From positions 1-64,000 of the forward strand of contig NZ_JAAXLA010000005.1 of the NCBI RefSeq assembly GCF_012911935.1: DNA of 64,000 nucleotides, given 5' to 3'. The notes under the pieces were generated by a model, which was given only the letters and a program-made list of their open reading frames with translations, had not been told where the DNA came from and ran no database searches. The stretch is from Pseudonocardia acidicola. GTDB taxonomy: Bacteria > Actinomycetota > Actinomycetes > Mycobacteriales > Pseudonocardiaceae. A program made the translations under genes and the position numbers. Within the stretch, counting starts at the first letter, position 1. Each line of letters opens with the position of its first letter. Positions 33,948 to 42,835 of this stretch are shown piece after piece.

Positions 33948-35354
33948 CTACAGCACGCTGTCCACAGGCGAGGCATGCCCGTCATCGGTGCGGGTGATGG
34001 TCTCCAGCGAGCGGCCGGTGGTACGGACCCCGAACACTGCTATTAGCAGTCCGACGAGCCCCATGCACGCGGCCACGTAGACGAAGACGGAGACGTATCC
34101 CCACGCTTGGAAGATCGCCGCGACCAGTACCCCGCCGCCGGCTCCTGCGAGCCGGCCAAGACCGTTGGTGAAGCCTGTGCCTACTCCGCGAAGGCGGGTC
34201 GGGAACACCTCGGGGGTGTAGGTGTAGAGGAAGGCGGTCTGCATCTGCAGCAGCAGCGTGATGCAGAAGCCCGCGATGAGGATGACCGGCACGCTGGCCA
34301 CGAAGCCGTAGACGAGCACCAGGCAGACGACGACGAGTTCGATGCCGAGCAGCGTGTGCTTACGCTCCCAGCGGTCGATCAGCGGCCAGGCGAGAAGAGC
34401 GCCGGGCACCGCACCGATGGACAGGATCGCGGTGTAGGTGAGGCTTGCGACCATGTCGTAGCCCTTCTCGACGAGCAGCGTGGGCACCCATGCGTTGAAG
34501 CCGTAGAAACCGAGGATGCCGAAGATCCAGGCCAGCGACAGCAGGAGGGTGCGGGAGCGATAGCGCCCCCTGATCAACTCGCGGAGTCGGCCGGGATTCT
34601 CCGCCACCGGCGGGTCGCCCACGGGAGGTAGCTCTTCGCCCGTGAGCTCACGCGCCTCGGCCTCGAGCGATGCCACGAGCGCGGCGGCCGACTCGCTGTG
34701 GCCATGGGCGTCGAGCCAACGGGCCGATTCGGGGAGCAATCGGATCATGGCTGCGGCGGCGAGGATGCCGACGGCGCCGAGCACGAACACCCAGCGCCAT
34801 CCGTCGGCACCCGTGGGCACGACGAATCTGGCGAACCAGGACATCATCGGGATGCCGATGAGTCCGACACCCAGAATCAGGGCCTGGTATCGCCCGCGCA
34901 TCCGTGCGGGGAACATTTCTGCGACGTAGATCAGTCCGACGACGGTCATGGCTTCCAGGCCGACGCCGGTCAGCACCCGCAGCACACCGAGCGTCGCCAT
35001 GTTCGGGGAGAGCGCGCTGAGCAGTGAGAACAACGAGTAGCAGATCGCGGAGCCGGTGAGCGCCCACTTGCGCCCGAGTACGTCGGCCAGCCTGCCGCCG
35101 ATCAGTGCTCCTACGAACATCCCAAGGAAGGCCGCCGCGGTGACGGTGCCGATGCTGCCGACCGAGGCACCCCAGTGTTGCTTCAGCGCCGGCGCGACAT
35201 AGGCGAATGTGTTGAGGTCGGCCAGCTCGAATAGGAACACCGCGCACAGTAGAGCCACCCACACTCTGTGGGAGCGGGTCGCCACCGGGATTCGGTCGAG
35301 TCGTGCCGAGGCTGCGAATGCTCTCAGCGTGGGGGGTCCTGCGGGTTCCGTCAT
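33948..35354 (-). CDS. MFS transporter, probable C5-dicarboxylate / organic-acid importer
   Basis: 468 aa, 12 predicted helices. GGRLADVLGRKWALTGSAIC carries the MFS loop 2-3 motif and FLYTYTPEVFPTRLRGVGTG the sugar-porter/AAHS-type motif of the second half. Last gene of the seven-gene minus operon (34 bp after the CitE-like lyase). By position it likely imports the acid degraded by the operon; in Pseudomonas the comparable locus has a TRAP carrier instead. Confidence 0.8.
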   Translation of the reverse strand: MTEPAGPPTLRAFAASARLDRIPVATRSHRVWVALLCAVFLFELADLNTFAYVAPALKQHWGASVGSIGTVTAAAFLGMFVGALIGGRLADVLGRKWALTGSAICYSLFSLLSALSPNMATLGVLRVLTGVGLEAMTVVGLIYVAEMFPARMRGRYQALILGVGLIGIPMMSWFARFVVPTGADGWRWVFVLGAVGILAAAAMIRLLPESARWLDAHGHSESAAALVASLEAEARELTGEELPPVGDPPVAENPGRLRELIRGRYRSRTLLLSLAWIFGILGFYGFNAWVPTLLVEKGYDMVASLTYTAILSIGAVPGALLAWPLIDRWERKHTLLGIELVVVCLVLVYGFVASVPVILIAGFCITLLLQMQTAFLYTYTPEVFPTRLRGVGTGFTNGLGRLAGAGGGVLVAAIFQAWGYVSVFVYVAACMGLVGLLIAVFGVRTTGRSLETITRTDDGHASPVDSVL

Positions 35355-35388
35355 GGTCTGTTCTCCTCACGGCGCTCCGTTGCGCCGG

Positions 35389-36285
35389 CTACATGCCGAT
35401 CAGGTCGGCCTTCGCGAGGGTGTTGCGCAGGATGCGGATGGAGGCGACGTCGATCATGTCGCCGTCCACCGCGACAGCACCGAGGCCTCGGTTCTCGGCC
35501 TCGGCGTAGGCCTTCTCCAGACGTCGGGCACGCTCGACCTGCTCGGGCGTCGGCGAGTAGGCCTCGTTTGCAAGCGCGATCTGCGACGGGTGGATGGCCC
35601 ACTTGCCGACGAACCCGAGCGAGCCCGACAACTCACACTGGCGGCGATAGCCGTCAGGGTCACCGAAGCCCGCGAACGGACCGTCGACGGCGTCGATGCG
35701 CGCCGCGCGAGCGGCCACGACGATCTTGTTACGTGCGTAGTGCCAGATGTCGCCCGGGTAACCGCCGGCGCCGCCGATGGCATCGGCACGCACGCCCTGC
35801 GACGCCGAGTAGTCCCCGGGGCCGAAGATGAGAGCCTCCAGCCGTGGGCTGGCGGTCGCGATCTCCTCGACGTTGATCAGCGCCTCAACCTCCTCGATCA
35901 GCACCTCGATGCCGATCCGCTTGGTCATCCCCAGGGACTCCTCGAGCTGGGTGAGCAGCCGGTCGACCCACCACACGTCGCGACCGGCGAGCACCTTGGG
36001 CACGATGATCAGATCGAGTGCCTCCCGGGCGCCCTCCACGAGCTCGATGACGTCGCGGTGCGACCAGGCGGTTTCGAGGCTGTTGATGCGCACGGCACGC
36101 GTGGCCGGCTTCCAGTCCAGCGTGGTCAGGGCGTGCACGACCTTGGTGCGGGCAGCGACCTTCTCCGACGGGGCGACCGAGTCCTCCAGGTCGCAGAACA
36201 CCAGGTCCGCATCGCTCGCGGCGGCCTTGGCTAGCATCTTCTCGCTGCTACCGGGGGTGGACAGTTCACTACGGCGCAGGCGCAC
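35389..36285 (-). CDS. CitE-like acyl-CoA lyase (citramalyl-/malyl-CoA lyase candidate)
   Basis: 298 aa from GTG 36285 with GGAGGAGC just upstream. HpcH/HpaI-type TIM barrel: RRSELSTPGSSEKMLAKAAA, VFCDLEDSVAPSEK (metal-binding), VRINSLETAW, IGIEVLIEEVEALINVEEIA (metal Glu), EALIFGPGDYSAS and KWAIHPSQIALAN. Such enzymes split malyl-, methylmalyl- or citramalyl-CoA. With the CaiB transferase and MaoC hydratases of the same operon it fits the last step of itaconate degradation: citramalyl-CoA to pyruvate and acetyl-CoA. Confidence 0.8.
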   Translation of the reverse strand: MRLRRSELSTPGSSEKMLAKAAASDADLVFCDLEDSVAPSEKVAARTKVVHALTTLDWKPATRAVRINSLETAWSHRDVIELVEGAREALDLIIVPKVLAGRDVWWVDRLLTQLEESLGMTKRIGIEVLIEEVEALINVEEIATASPRLEALIFGPGDYSASQGVRADAIGGAGGYPGDIWHYARNKIVVAARAARIDAVDGPFAGFGDPDGYRRQCELSGSLGFVGKWAIHPSQIALANEAYSPTPEQVERARRLEKAYAEAENRGLGAVAVDGDMIDVASIRILRNTLAKADLIGM

Positions 36286-36306
36286 GGCGCTCCTCCATCT
36301 GCATCG

Positions 36307-36323
36307 GGTGCACGACGTGCACC
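36307..36323. promoter_or_regulatory. 17-bp palindrome inside the operon
   Basis: GGTGCACGACGTGCACC is a perfect 8+1+8 palindrome in the 78-bp gap between the CaiB and CitE genes. It is the only sizeable gap in the first six genes of an otherwise coupled operon. A one-base centre disfavours an RNA hairpin, so a protein-binding site (internal promoter control) is more likely. Confidence 0.4.
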
Positions 36324-36363
36324 GGGTTGGTGAGGGCAGTCCGGTGGATGGTTCTGATCGTGC

Positions 36364-37587
36364 TCAAGCGACGACGCGGTCGCGGCGCAGCCCGGCGACG
36401 TGATCACTGGGGTAGCCGAGCTCGTCGAGCACGGCGTCGGTGTGCTCCCCGAGCAGAGGGGCCCGGTGCATGGGGACACCGCTGCCGGAAGCGAACTTGA
36501 TTGGCTGCCCGGCGACGGCCAGTGGTGTCGGGACCCCCGGTTGCTCGAGTTCGACCAGCATGCTGCGGGCGCGTACGTGGGGGTCGGCGAAGATGCGCTC
36601 GACGGAGTTCACCGGCGCCATCGGGACGGTGGCGGCAAGCACCGCCTCGATCGCGGTCACGCTCCGGCCGGCGGTCCATTCCTCGACGACCTCGCGTACC
36701 AGCTCGCGGTGCGCCACCCGGTCCCGGTTCGTACGGAACCGGGGGTCTTCGACGAGGTCGGGACGGTCGATGGCTTTGCAGAGCAGCTGCCAGTGCCGGT
36801 CCCCGGGGGCGGCAATGGCGATCCAGCCGTCTGCGGCGCGGTAGAGGCCGAACGGGCACAGCAGGGGGTGGGCGTTGCCCTCGCGTCCGGGTGACACTCC
36901 AAGGTAGGAGTGCTGATAGACGATCCGCTCGCACAGTGAGAGCACGGCGTCGTACATGGCGACGTCGACGAACTCGCCAGCGCCGGTGGCCTCTACCTGG
37001 CGCAGCGCCGCGAGAATGCCCACCGCGGTCAGCGTCGCGGGCAGGATGTCCCCCACGCCCGGGCCGACCTTGGTCGGTGGGCCGTCGGGTTGCCCGGTGA
37101 TCGCCATGATGCCGCCCATTGCCTGGGCCACAACGTCGTAGGCGGGCCGTCCGGCGTAGGGGCTGACGCCGGTTCGCGGGTCGCCGAATCCACGGACGGC
37201 GGCGTAGACGAGCCGCGGGTTGTCGGCGAGCAGCGACTCGAACCCCAATCCGAGCCGCTCCATCACGCCGGCACGGAAGTTTTCGACGAGCACGTCACTG
37301 TCGCGGGCGAGGTCGCGGAGCACGGTCCGGCCCCGGACCGTCGACAAGTCGAGGACGATGCCGCGCTTGTTGCGGTTGACGCTAGCGAAGTAGCCGCCGT
37401 AGGCGCGCAGCTCGTCGGCCGGGTGAAATGGACCCTGCGGGCGGGTGATGTCGCCCTCGGGGGGCTCGACCTTGATCACGTCGGCTCCGAGGTCGGCGAG
37501 CAGCATGGTGACGAAGGGCCCGGCGAGGGCTCGGGTCAGGTCGAGCACCCGCAGACCCTGCAGTGGGGCGCCGGCCGCCACGTTCAC
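36364..37587 (-). CDS. CoA-transferase family III (CaiB/BaiF), itaconate-CoA transferase candidate
   Basis: 407 aa from GTG 37587, chosen because it overlaps the MaoC stop (GTGA) like the other junctions. PLQGLRVLDLTRALAGPFVT, MLLADLGADVIKVEPPEGDI, then SVNRNKRGIVLDL and SDVLVENFRAGVMERLGLGF (catalytic Asp region in family III lies further on). Transfers CoA between carboxylic acids. Operon context suggests itaconate or mesaconate as acceptor with succinyl-CoA as donor. Confidence 0.85.
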   Translation of the reverse strand: MNVAAGAPLQGLRVLDLTRALAGPFVTMLLADLGADVIKVEPPEGDITRPQGPFHPADELRAYGGYFASVNRNKRGIVLDLSTVRGRTVLRDLARDSDVLVENFRAGVMERLGLGFESLLADNPRLVYAAVRGFGDPRTGVSPYAGRPAYDVVAQAMGGIMAITGQPDGPPTKVGPGVGDILPATLTAVGILAALRQVEATGAGEFVDVAMYDAVLSLCERIVYQHSYLGVSPGREGNAHPLLCPFGLYRAADGWIAIAAPGDRHWQLLCKAIDRPDLVEDPRFRTNRDRVAHRELVREVVEEWTAGRSVTAIEAVLAATVPMAPVNSVERIFADPHVRARSMLVELEQPGVPTPLAVAGQPIKFASGSGVPMHRAPLLGEHTDAVLDELGYPSDHVAGLRRDRVVA

Positions 37588-38069
37588 CGCTCCGCCCAAT
37601 GCGAGGCCCGCTTGAGCAGCACCCGGCGTTGCCCGGTGAACACCACCTCGCCGTGCTGGTTATGTCCTATGTGATCGAAAGTCACCACACCCGCGTCCGG
37701 TCGATCTGCGTTCCCGGTGGCGACGACCTCGGTGGATGCATAGAGGGTGTCGCCATGGAATACCGGGCTGCGAAACCGCACCCCGGTCATACCGAGTTCG
37801 GCCAGCGCGTTCTCGGCGGTGTCCTGCGACGCGAGTCCGATGACGATCGACGCCGTCACCCCGCCAAACACGATCCGGCGGCCGAATTCGCGGTCGGCCA
37901 TCACGTGCTCGTTGAAGTGCCCCTGCGCGGTGTTCATGACGAGGTTCGTGATCAGCACCCCGTCCATCTCGGTGACGGTCTTGCCGCGTGCGTGTCGGAA
38001 CCGGTCACCCACGGCGAAGTGTTCGAAGTAGTTGTCGGAGCCGACGAGCGTGGAGATCCGAGGCGTCAT
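37584..38069 (-). CDS. MaoC-like hydratase, single hotdog (C-terminal-half type)
   Basis: 161 aa from ATG 38069. NYFEHFAVGDRFRHARGKTV, TNLVMNTAQGHFNEHVMADR and RIVFGGVTASIVIGLASQDT are MaoC/hotdog features (hydratase His in the GHFNEH region). As recalled, it resembles the C-terminal half of mesaconyl-CoA hydratase (Mcd) type proteins, whereas the other MaoC of this operon resembles the N-terminal half. It overlaps both neighbours. Confidence 0.8.
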   Translation of the reverse strand: MTPRISTLVGSDNYFEHFAVGDRFRHARGKTVTEMDGVLITNLVMNTAQGHFNEHVMADREFGRRIVFGGVTASIVIGLASQDTAENALAELGMTGVRFRSPVFHGDTLYASTEVVATGNADRPDAGVVTFDHIGHNQHGEVVFTGQRRVLLKRASHWAER

Positions 38070-39262
38070 GGCCGCCCCATCAGCGCATCGGAGATGATCC
38101 GCATCTGGATCTCCGAAGTCCCCTCGAAGATCTTCGTGAGTCTGGCGTCGCGCCAGTACCGCTCGACGGCGAAGTCGGTGGTGTACCCGGCGCCACCGTG
38201 AATCTGCAGGCCCTCGCTGGTCACCTTCTCCGCCATCTCGCTGGCGACCAGCTTGGCCATCGAGGCCTCGGTGCCGCACTTCTCCCCGGCGTCGAACCGG
38301 GTGCAGACCTCGTACATCAGGCAGCGGGCCGCCTCGATCTGACTCGCCATCCAGGCGATCTTGAAGCGGATCGCCTGGAACTCCCCGATGGGGCGACCGA
38401 ACTGGGCGCGCTGTGCGGCGTAGGCGATCGAGTCCTCCAACGCGCCCCGCGCGAGCCCGATCGCCCGTGCCGCAGTGTGCAGGCGCGCGATCTCGAGGTT
38501 CTCCATCGCCAGGTAGAACCCACGGCCTTCCTCTCCGACGAGGGCGTCGGCGGGCAACCGGAAGTCGTCGAAGGAGAGTTCCCAGGTCTTCCAGCCGCGG
38601 TAACCGATCTTGCGGACCGGGGTGCCGCTCACCCCTGCAGGGAGGCTCCCGCGTTGTTTGTCGATCATGAATGCGCTCACGCCGCGGTGTCGGCGCGCCG
38701 GGTCGACCTGCTCGTCGGTGCGGGCGAACAACAGGATGTAGTCGGCGCCGTCGGCGAAGGTGCACCACATCTTCTGCCCGTTGACGACCCAGCCGTCGCC
38801 GTCGCGGCGGGCGCGACAGGACAGGTTCGCGACATCCGAGCCGGCTTCGGGCTCGGAGAGCGCCATCGATCCCAGGTACCGGCCAGCAGCGACCTCCGGC
38901 AGCATCCGTTTCCGGCGCTGCTCATCCCAACCAGCCATGATCTTGTTGCCACGCGCCATGATGCTGGCGACGCTCATCCAGCCGCGGGCCAGCTCCTCAG
39001 CGGCGAGGCAGTATTCGAACACGCCAAGGCCAAGACCGCCGTAGGACTCGGGGATCAGGATGCCGAAGAAGCCCAGCTCCGCCATCGCGTCGCGAAGCGC
39101 CATGGGGATCTCTGTGCCGTCCGGGTCGAGCTCGTTCGCGACGGGAAGCACCTCACGCATCGTGAACTCCCGAGCGAGGGCCTGGAACTCCTTCCGGTCC
39201 GGGTTGAGGTACGGGGCTGCGCCCACGGCCCTGTCGACGTCTGCGATGGCCTGAGTCGTCAC
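38066..39262 (-). CDS. Acyl-CoA dehydrogenase
   Basis: 398 aa from GTG 39262. Complete ACAD: N-terminal helical domain (LAREFTMREVLPVANELDPD), beta domain (LGSMALSEPEAGSDVANLSC, GQKMWCTFADGADYILLFAR), and C-terminal domain with ARAIGLARGALEDSIAYAAQ and QIHGGAGYTTDFAVERYWRD then RLTKIFEGTSEIQ. The Glu expected as catalytic base is in KIFEGTSEIQ. An ACAD also sits in the Pseudomonas itaconate locus; its reaction there is not settled. Confidence 0.85.
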   Translation of the reverse strand: MTTQAIADVDRAVGAAPYLNPDRKEFQALAREFTMREVLPVANELDPDGTEIPMALRDAMAELGFFGILIPESYGGLGLGVFEYCLAAEELARGWMSVASIMARGNKIMAGWDEQRRKRMLPEVAAGRYLGSMALSEPEAGSDVANLSCRARRDGDGWVVNGQKMWCTFADGADYILLFARTDEQVDPARRHRGVSAFMIDKQRGSLPAGVSGTPVRKIGYRGWKTWELSFDDFRLPADALVGEEGRGFYLAMENLEIARLHTAARAIGLARGALEDSIAYAAQRAQFGRPIGEFQAIRFKIAWMASQIEAARCLMYEVCTRFDAGEKCGTEASMAKLVASEMAEKVTSEGLQIHGGAGYTTDFAVERYWRDARLTKIFEGTSEIQMRIISDALMGRP

Positions 39263-39780
39263 GATGCCTCCAGCGCGCTGTGCCTACCGATCAGATTGGT
39301 CCTGCGGAATGAGATGACGAGCGAGTCGTCGTCGGCGCGGCCCTCGGTCTGCCACGAGACGATGCCCTGGTGCGGTCTGCTGGCCGAGTCGCGCACGTCG
39401 ACGACCGTGCTGCAGGCCGTGAGGGTCTCGCCGACGGCGACAGCACGGTGGTGAACGAGGTCGTCGACACCGAGGAAGGCGCCGCCACTCTCGCTGAGAT
39501 CCTCGACGCTCATCCCAAAGGTGATCAAGAAGACCAGCATTGGGTTCACGACCAGACCGTCATGGCCGAGCTCGCGGGCGTAGACGCGATTGAAGTAGGC
39601 CGGGTGATAGCTCAGCGTCAGCGAGGAGAAGGTGCTGTTGTCGGACTCGAGGATTGTCCGACCCCAGTGGTGGACGTAAACCTGGCCGACGGCGAAGTCC
39701 TCGAAATAGTGCCCCTTGCGCCAGGTGCGGATCGGCTCCGCTGTCCTGCCCGGTGCCTCGCCGGGGGCATGTGTGGTCAT
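39259..39780 (-). CDS. MaoC-like hydratase, single hotdog (N-terminal-half type)
   Basis: 173 aa from ATG 39780. HYFEDFAVGQVYVHHWGRTI, LESDNSTFSSLTLSYHPAYF, then GLVVNPMLVFLITFGMSVED and a VAVGETLTACSTVVDVRDS strand pattern. This matches, as recalled, the first half of mesaconyl-CoA hydratase-type double-hotdog proteins. Together with the MaoC at 37584 it would make one full hydratase from two chains. Confidence 0.8.
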   Translation of the reverse strand: MTTHAPGEAPGRTAEPIRTWRKGHYFEDFAVGQVYVHHWGRTILESDNSTFSSLTLSYHPAYFNRVYARELGHDGLVVNPMLVFLITFGMSVEDLSESGGAFLGVDDLVHHRAVAVGETLTACSTVVDVRDSASRPHQGIVSWQTEGRADDDSLVISFRRTNLIGRHSALEAS

Positions 39781-41192
39781 GGGTGACTCCTCGGCGCCGG
39801 AGCGGTGAGCGCGGTCAGCTCGGCCACCGAGCTGAGCGAGTCCAGATCCCCGAGGACGGCGAGCAGCTGCGCGGTCCGTGCTTCTCCCAGCATCGGGGTG
39901 ACGAGGGCGTCGAACTTGGCCTCCAGGGCGTGCAGCTGTTCGGCCGGCGAGCGCGTCCATCGCGGCGAGCCGACATCGTCGCGGGCCTGCCAGGTGCGGC
40001 CGTCACGGCTGCGCACGGTGACCTGCCCGGAATAGCGCCCCACGTCGTCGACGGTGACAACTCGGACACGGTCGCGGAGCGCGACGAGAGCGGGATCCGC
40101 CACGGACGCGTCGGTGAAACGTGATTCGTCGGCCCGCCCGGTGGCGAGCGCCAGCGCGGTGGCGAACCGCAGGCTGAACTTGCCTTCGAGGCCGGTCCGC
40201 GGCGAGGGAATCGCACAGACCCCCAGGTGAGCCGGCGTGACGAGCACCTCCACGGACTCGATCTCGGCAGGCTCCAGGCCCTGGGCGCGCAGCGCGAGGG
40301 CCGCCTCGATGCTCGCGTGAGTGAGATAGCAGGCCGCGTGGAACTTGAACAGCACGTCCGCGACGTGCCACGGACGGCCGAACGGAACAGTGAGCGCGTC
40401 GAGGTCGGCGCCGTCGGACTGCGTCGCGAGCAAACCTCGCTCACCGGCGATAGCGTCCTCGGCGGCGGTGAACCCCGCTGCCGCGAGCTTTGCCGCGAGG
40501 ATCCCGGACGCAGCCGCTTTGCCCGCGTGCAGCGGCTTGCACATCGTGCCGAACATCGACTTGAGCCCCGCTGCCTGCGTGGCCGCGATGCCCAGTGCGG
40601 TGCAGGTCTGTTCGGCTGAGAGTCCGAGCATGTTCGCCGCGGCCGCCGCGGCGCCAAGCGTGCCGGCGGTTGCGGTGGTGTGGAATCCCCGCAGGTAGTG
40701 AGCATTGCCCAAGGCTGCGCCGACCCTCACCTCGCACTCGATGCCCGCGACCATCGCGGTGACGAGAGCCTTCCCATCGGTGGCGAGTTCCTCGCCGAGC
40801 GCGAGGACGGCCGGCAGGACCGGCACGGTGGGGTGCCCGCTCATCGGTCCGGAGACATCGTCGTAGTCCAGGGCGTGCGTCGCTGTGCCGTTCACGAGCG
40901 CGGCGTCCCGTGTCGTGGTGCGCAGATCGGTGCCGAGCAGGGTGGCAGGACCGTCCGCGACCTCGGACAGAACCGTCTTACGCAGGATCCGCACCGCCGG
41001 TTCGGCCGTGGCGGCGATTGCGACGCCGATTCCGTCGAGTACGCATTGGGCGGCGACCGTGCGGGCGTCCTCACCGATCGCGTCGTATCGCAGCGCTGCG
41101 ATCTGGACAGCCAGCGCGGAGGTGGCCGTGGGCGGTGGAGATGAGGGGAATGGTTCGTCCGGGTGTACCGGCGCCGGTGCCGGTCGGGTCAT
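39777..41192 (-). CDS. MmgE/PrpD-family protein
   Basis: 471 aa from ATG 41192, with AAAGGTGAT upstream. Family segments: CVLDGIGVAIAATAEPAVRI, GTATHALDYDDVSGPMSGHP, VAGIECEVRVGAALGNAHYL then RGFHTTATAGTLGAAAAAAN, and KSMFGTMCKPLHAGKAAASG. The family includes 2-methylcitrate dehydratase and cis-aconitate decarboxylase. First gene of the operon. In the Pseudomonas itaconate locus a PrpD-like gene is also present. Here its substrate could be a C5-C7 tricarboxylate; not determinable from sequence. Confidence 0.85.
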   Translation of the reverse strand: MTRPAPAPVHPDEPFPSSPPPTATSALAVQIAALRYDAIGEDARTVAAQCVLDGIGVAIAATAEPAVRILRKTVLSEVADGPATLLGTDLRTTTRDAALVNGTATHALDYDDVSGPMSGHPTVPVLPAVLALGEELATDGKALVTAMVAGIECEVRVGAALGNAHYLRGFHTTATAGTLGAAAAAANMLGLSAEQTCTALGIAATQAAGLKSMFGTMCKPLHAGKAAASGILAAKLAAAGFTAAEDAIAGERGLLATQSDGADLDALTVPFGRPWHVADVLFKFHAACYLTHASIEAALALRAQGLEPAEIESVEVLVTPAHLGVCAIPSPRTGLEGKFSLRFATALALATGRADESRFTDASVADPALVALRDRVRVVTVDDVGRYSGQVTVRSRDGRTWQARDDVGSPRWTRSPAEQLHALEAKFDALVTPMLGEARTAQLLAVLGDLDSLSSVAELTALTAPAPRSHP

Positions 41193-41221
41193 CGGATCAC
41201 CTTTCGCTATGCCACGATACG

Positions 41222-41234
41222 GCACAAGCTGTGC
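41222..41234. promoter_or_regulatory. IclR operator candidate
   Basis: GCACAAGCTGTGC: 5-bp inverted arms (GCACA/TGTGC) around a 3-bp centre, in the 125-bp divergent region between prpD-like and iclR-like genes. IclR proteins usually bind short palindromes in such regions. Confidence 0.3.
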
Positions 41235-41317
41235 TGTGTGATGGCACGGATCACTGTGCGCTGCCCCGTTACGAGCTGTCAATGCTCCAAAGGCGAGCAG
41301 CCTGGGATACTTCGTCG

Positions 41318-42061
41318 ATGACGATGCAGAGCGTGGTACGCAGCCTGCGCGTGCTCGAATCCGTCGCGGCACATCAGCCAGTGGGGGTCGCCGAGCTGGC
41401 TCGTCTGCTGGAGCTGCCCAAAAGCACCGTCCAGCGCAGTCTCACAACGCTCGCCGAGATGGGCTGGATCGAGCCGGTCGAGGGCGAGTTCACACGTTGG
41501 GCACTGGGGCCAGCGGCACGGCAGCTGGCTCGCAACAACATCCCCGAGATCAACCTGCGCGAGGCGGCCCTAGGCCCCATGCAGGCACTACGCGATGAGA
41601 CGAACGAGACGATCCATCTGGCCGTGCCGGAGGGGCTGCGATGGATGGTCCTCGTCGAGCGGATGGACTCCACCCAGGCGGTCCGCACATTCAACGAGCT
41701 CGGCACCCGCACGCCGATGCACGCCACCTCGACCGGGCTGTCAGTCCTAGCGCACTCCCCGGAGAACCGGGTCGAGGCGCTCATCGCCGACGGCTTGGAG
41801 ACCTACTCACCCACCACCATCGGCGATCCCGCCGAGCTGCGGGCGGAGCTGCGCCGGATACGCAAGCGTGGGTACGCCCTCAACCTTCGCCAGTTCCGAC
41901 CCCAAGTAGCAGCGGTCGGCGCGGCGGTCCTCGACCGGACGGGCGTGCCGGTCGCCGGCATCTGCATCTCGATGCCCGACTCCCGCTTCCAGCGCCGGCA
42001 GGTACCGCACTGGGGCGAGCTTGTCAGCAAAGCCGCGAGCGAGATCAGCGGACGCTTGTGA
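41318..42061 (+). CDS. IclR-family regulator
   Basis: 247 aa from ATG 41318. N-terminal winged helix (SVVRSLRVLESVAAHQPVGV, then ELARLLELPKSTVQRSLTTL) and C-terminal effector domain (DETNETIHLAVPEGLRWMVL, MHATSTGLSVLAHSP, RRIRKRGYALNLRQFRPQVA, VAGICISMPDSRF). Divergent from the seven-gene CoA pathway operon, so it is the obvious candidate regulator, probably sensing an organic acid. Confidence 0.85.
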   Translation: MTMQSVVRSLRVLESVAAHQPVGVAELARLLELPKSTVQRSLTTLAEMGWIEPVEGEFTRWALGPAARQLARNNIPEINLREAALGPMQALRDETNETIHLAVPEGLRWMVLVERMDSTQAVRTFNELGTRTPMHATSTGLSVLAHSPENRVEALIADGLETYSPTTIGDPAELRAELRRIRKRGYALNLRQFRPQVAAVGAAVLDRTGVPVAGICISMPDSRFQRRQVPHWGELVSKAASEISGRL

Positions 42062-42436
42062 GACTACATGGAGATTCGGTACTGCCTGCTTTCCGCAGAC
42101 AGCTCTCGCCGACGCCCACCGGACGCCAAACAGAGCAGAGGTTGAATTAACACAAAGTCGAGGCCGGCTACATATGACGACGGGGAAATAGCGAGCGCTG
42201 TCGACAAGAACATTGCTGCCCTAATGTCACCGCAGAACACCACCTTGCTCCTAGGCTCTGAGCGGGTTCGTCGAGATCACCGAGGTCAACTGCTGGGCCC
42301 CAGACACGCGTAAGGCCGTGCTCCCGGTCTGCCCCAGGTCACACGGCCTCGCGACTCGCTCCACGTCCACAACGTCGAGCTACACGCAGAATAGCCAAGA
42401 CCTACCTGGACAGGCAATCGCGCGGAAGCAAGCAGC

Positions 42437-42586
42437 AAGCCAACACAATGGCTCACTCAGGATGACCACGAGATCATCGGCGCTGACGTCGATGCGGTTC
42501 TGACCTGGGCGAACGCCCGGCGGGGGAGCCGCACCCATGTTCTCTGCACCTGTATCCCGCGCAGCGGGCCAGGGCTCGGCGCCTGA
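42437..42586 (+). pseudogene. C-terminal fragment of a hypothetical protein
   Basis: Reads KPTQWLTQDDHEIIGADVDA then VLTWANARRGSRTHVLCTCI and stops at 42586. It has the look of a conserved actinobacterial hypothetical (ADV..VL.WA....G..T.VL), but the N-terminal part and start codon are missing. No function can be given. Confidence 0.3.
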
Positions 42587-42648
42587 CCCGGGCGGATCCG
42601 AACGCGGCGCCTCCCCATCCAGCGGTGGAGCAGCTGACCATGGGAAAG

Positions 42649-42677
42649 CGCCGGGAACCGTGGGGTTCCCGGCGTTT
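42649..42677. terminator. Intrinsic-terminator-like hairpin
   Basis: A perfect 11-bp stem (CGCCGGGAACC / GGTTCCCGGCG) with a 4-nt loop, followed on the plus strand by TTT and on the minus strand by TTT as well. It can act in both directions and lies just after the hypothetical fragment. Confidence 0.6.
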
Positions 42678-42749
42678 CGGTCGTGGCCCGGGTTCAGCCG
42701 ATCCGCAGCACGGTGCAACGTCTGCCAACCCACCGGCCCCGCCGATGCC

Positions 42750-42835
42750 GCGGCGGCCGTCGCTGGCCACCGCCCGCTTCACCGTGTTCCGCGAGACCCC
42801 CGGCACCCGCGCGATCTCCGAGATCGACAGTCCGC
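42750..42835 (-). mobile_element. IS21-like (IstA) helix-turn-helix scrap
   Basis: The minus strand reads LSISEIARVPGVSRNTVKRA then VASDGR, the N-terminal HTH typical of IS21-type IstA transposases. The following residues do not continue the family, so only this ~28-residue piece survives. Confidence 0.5.
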
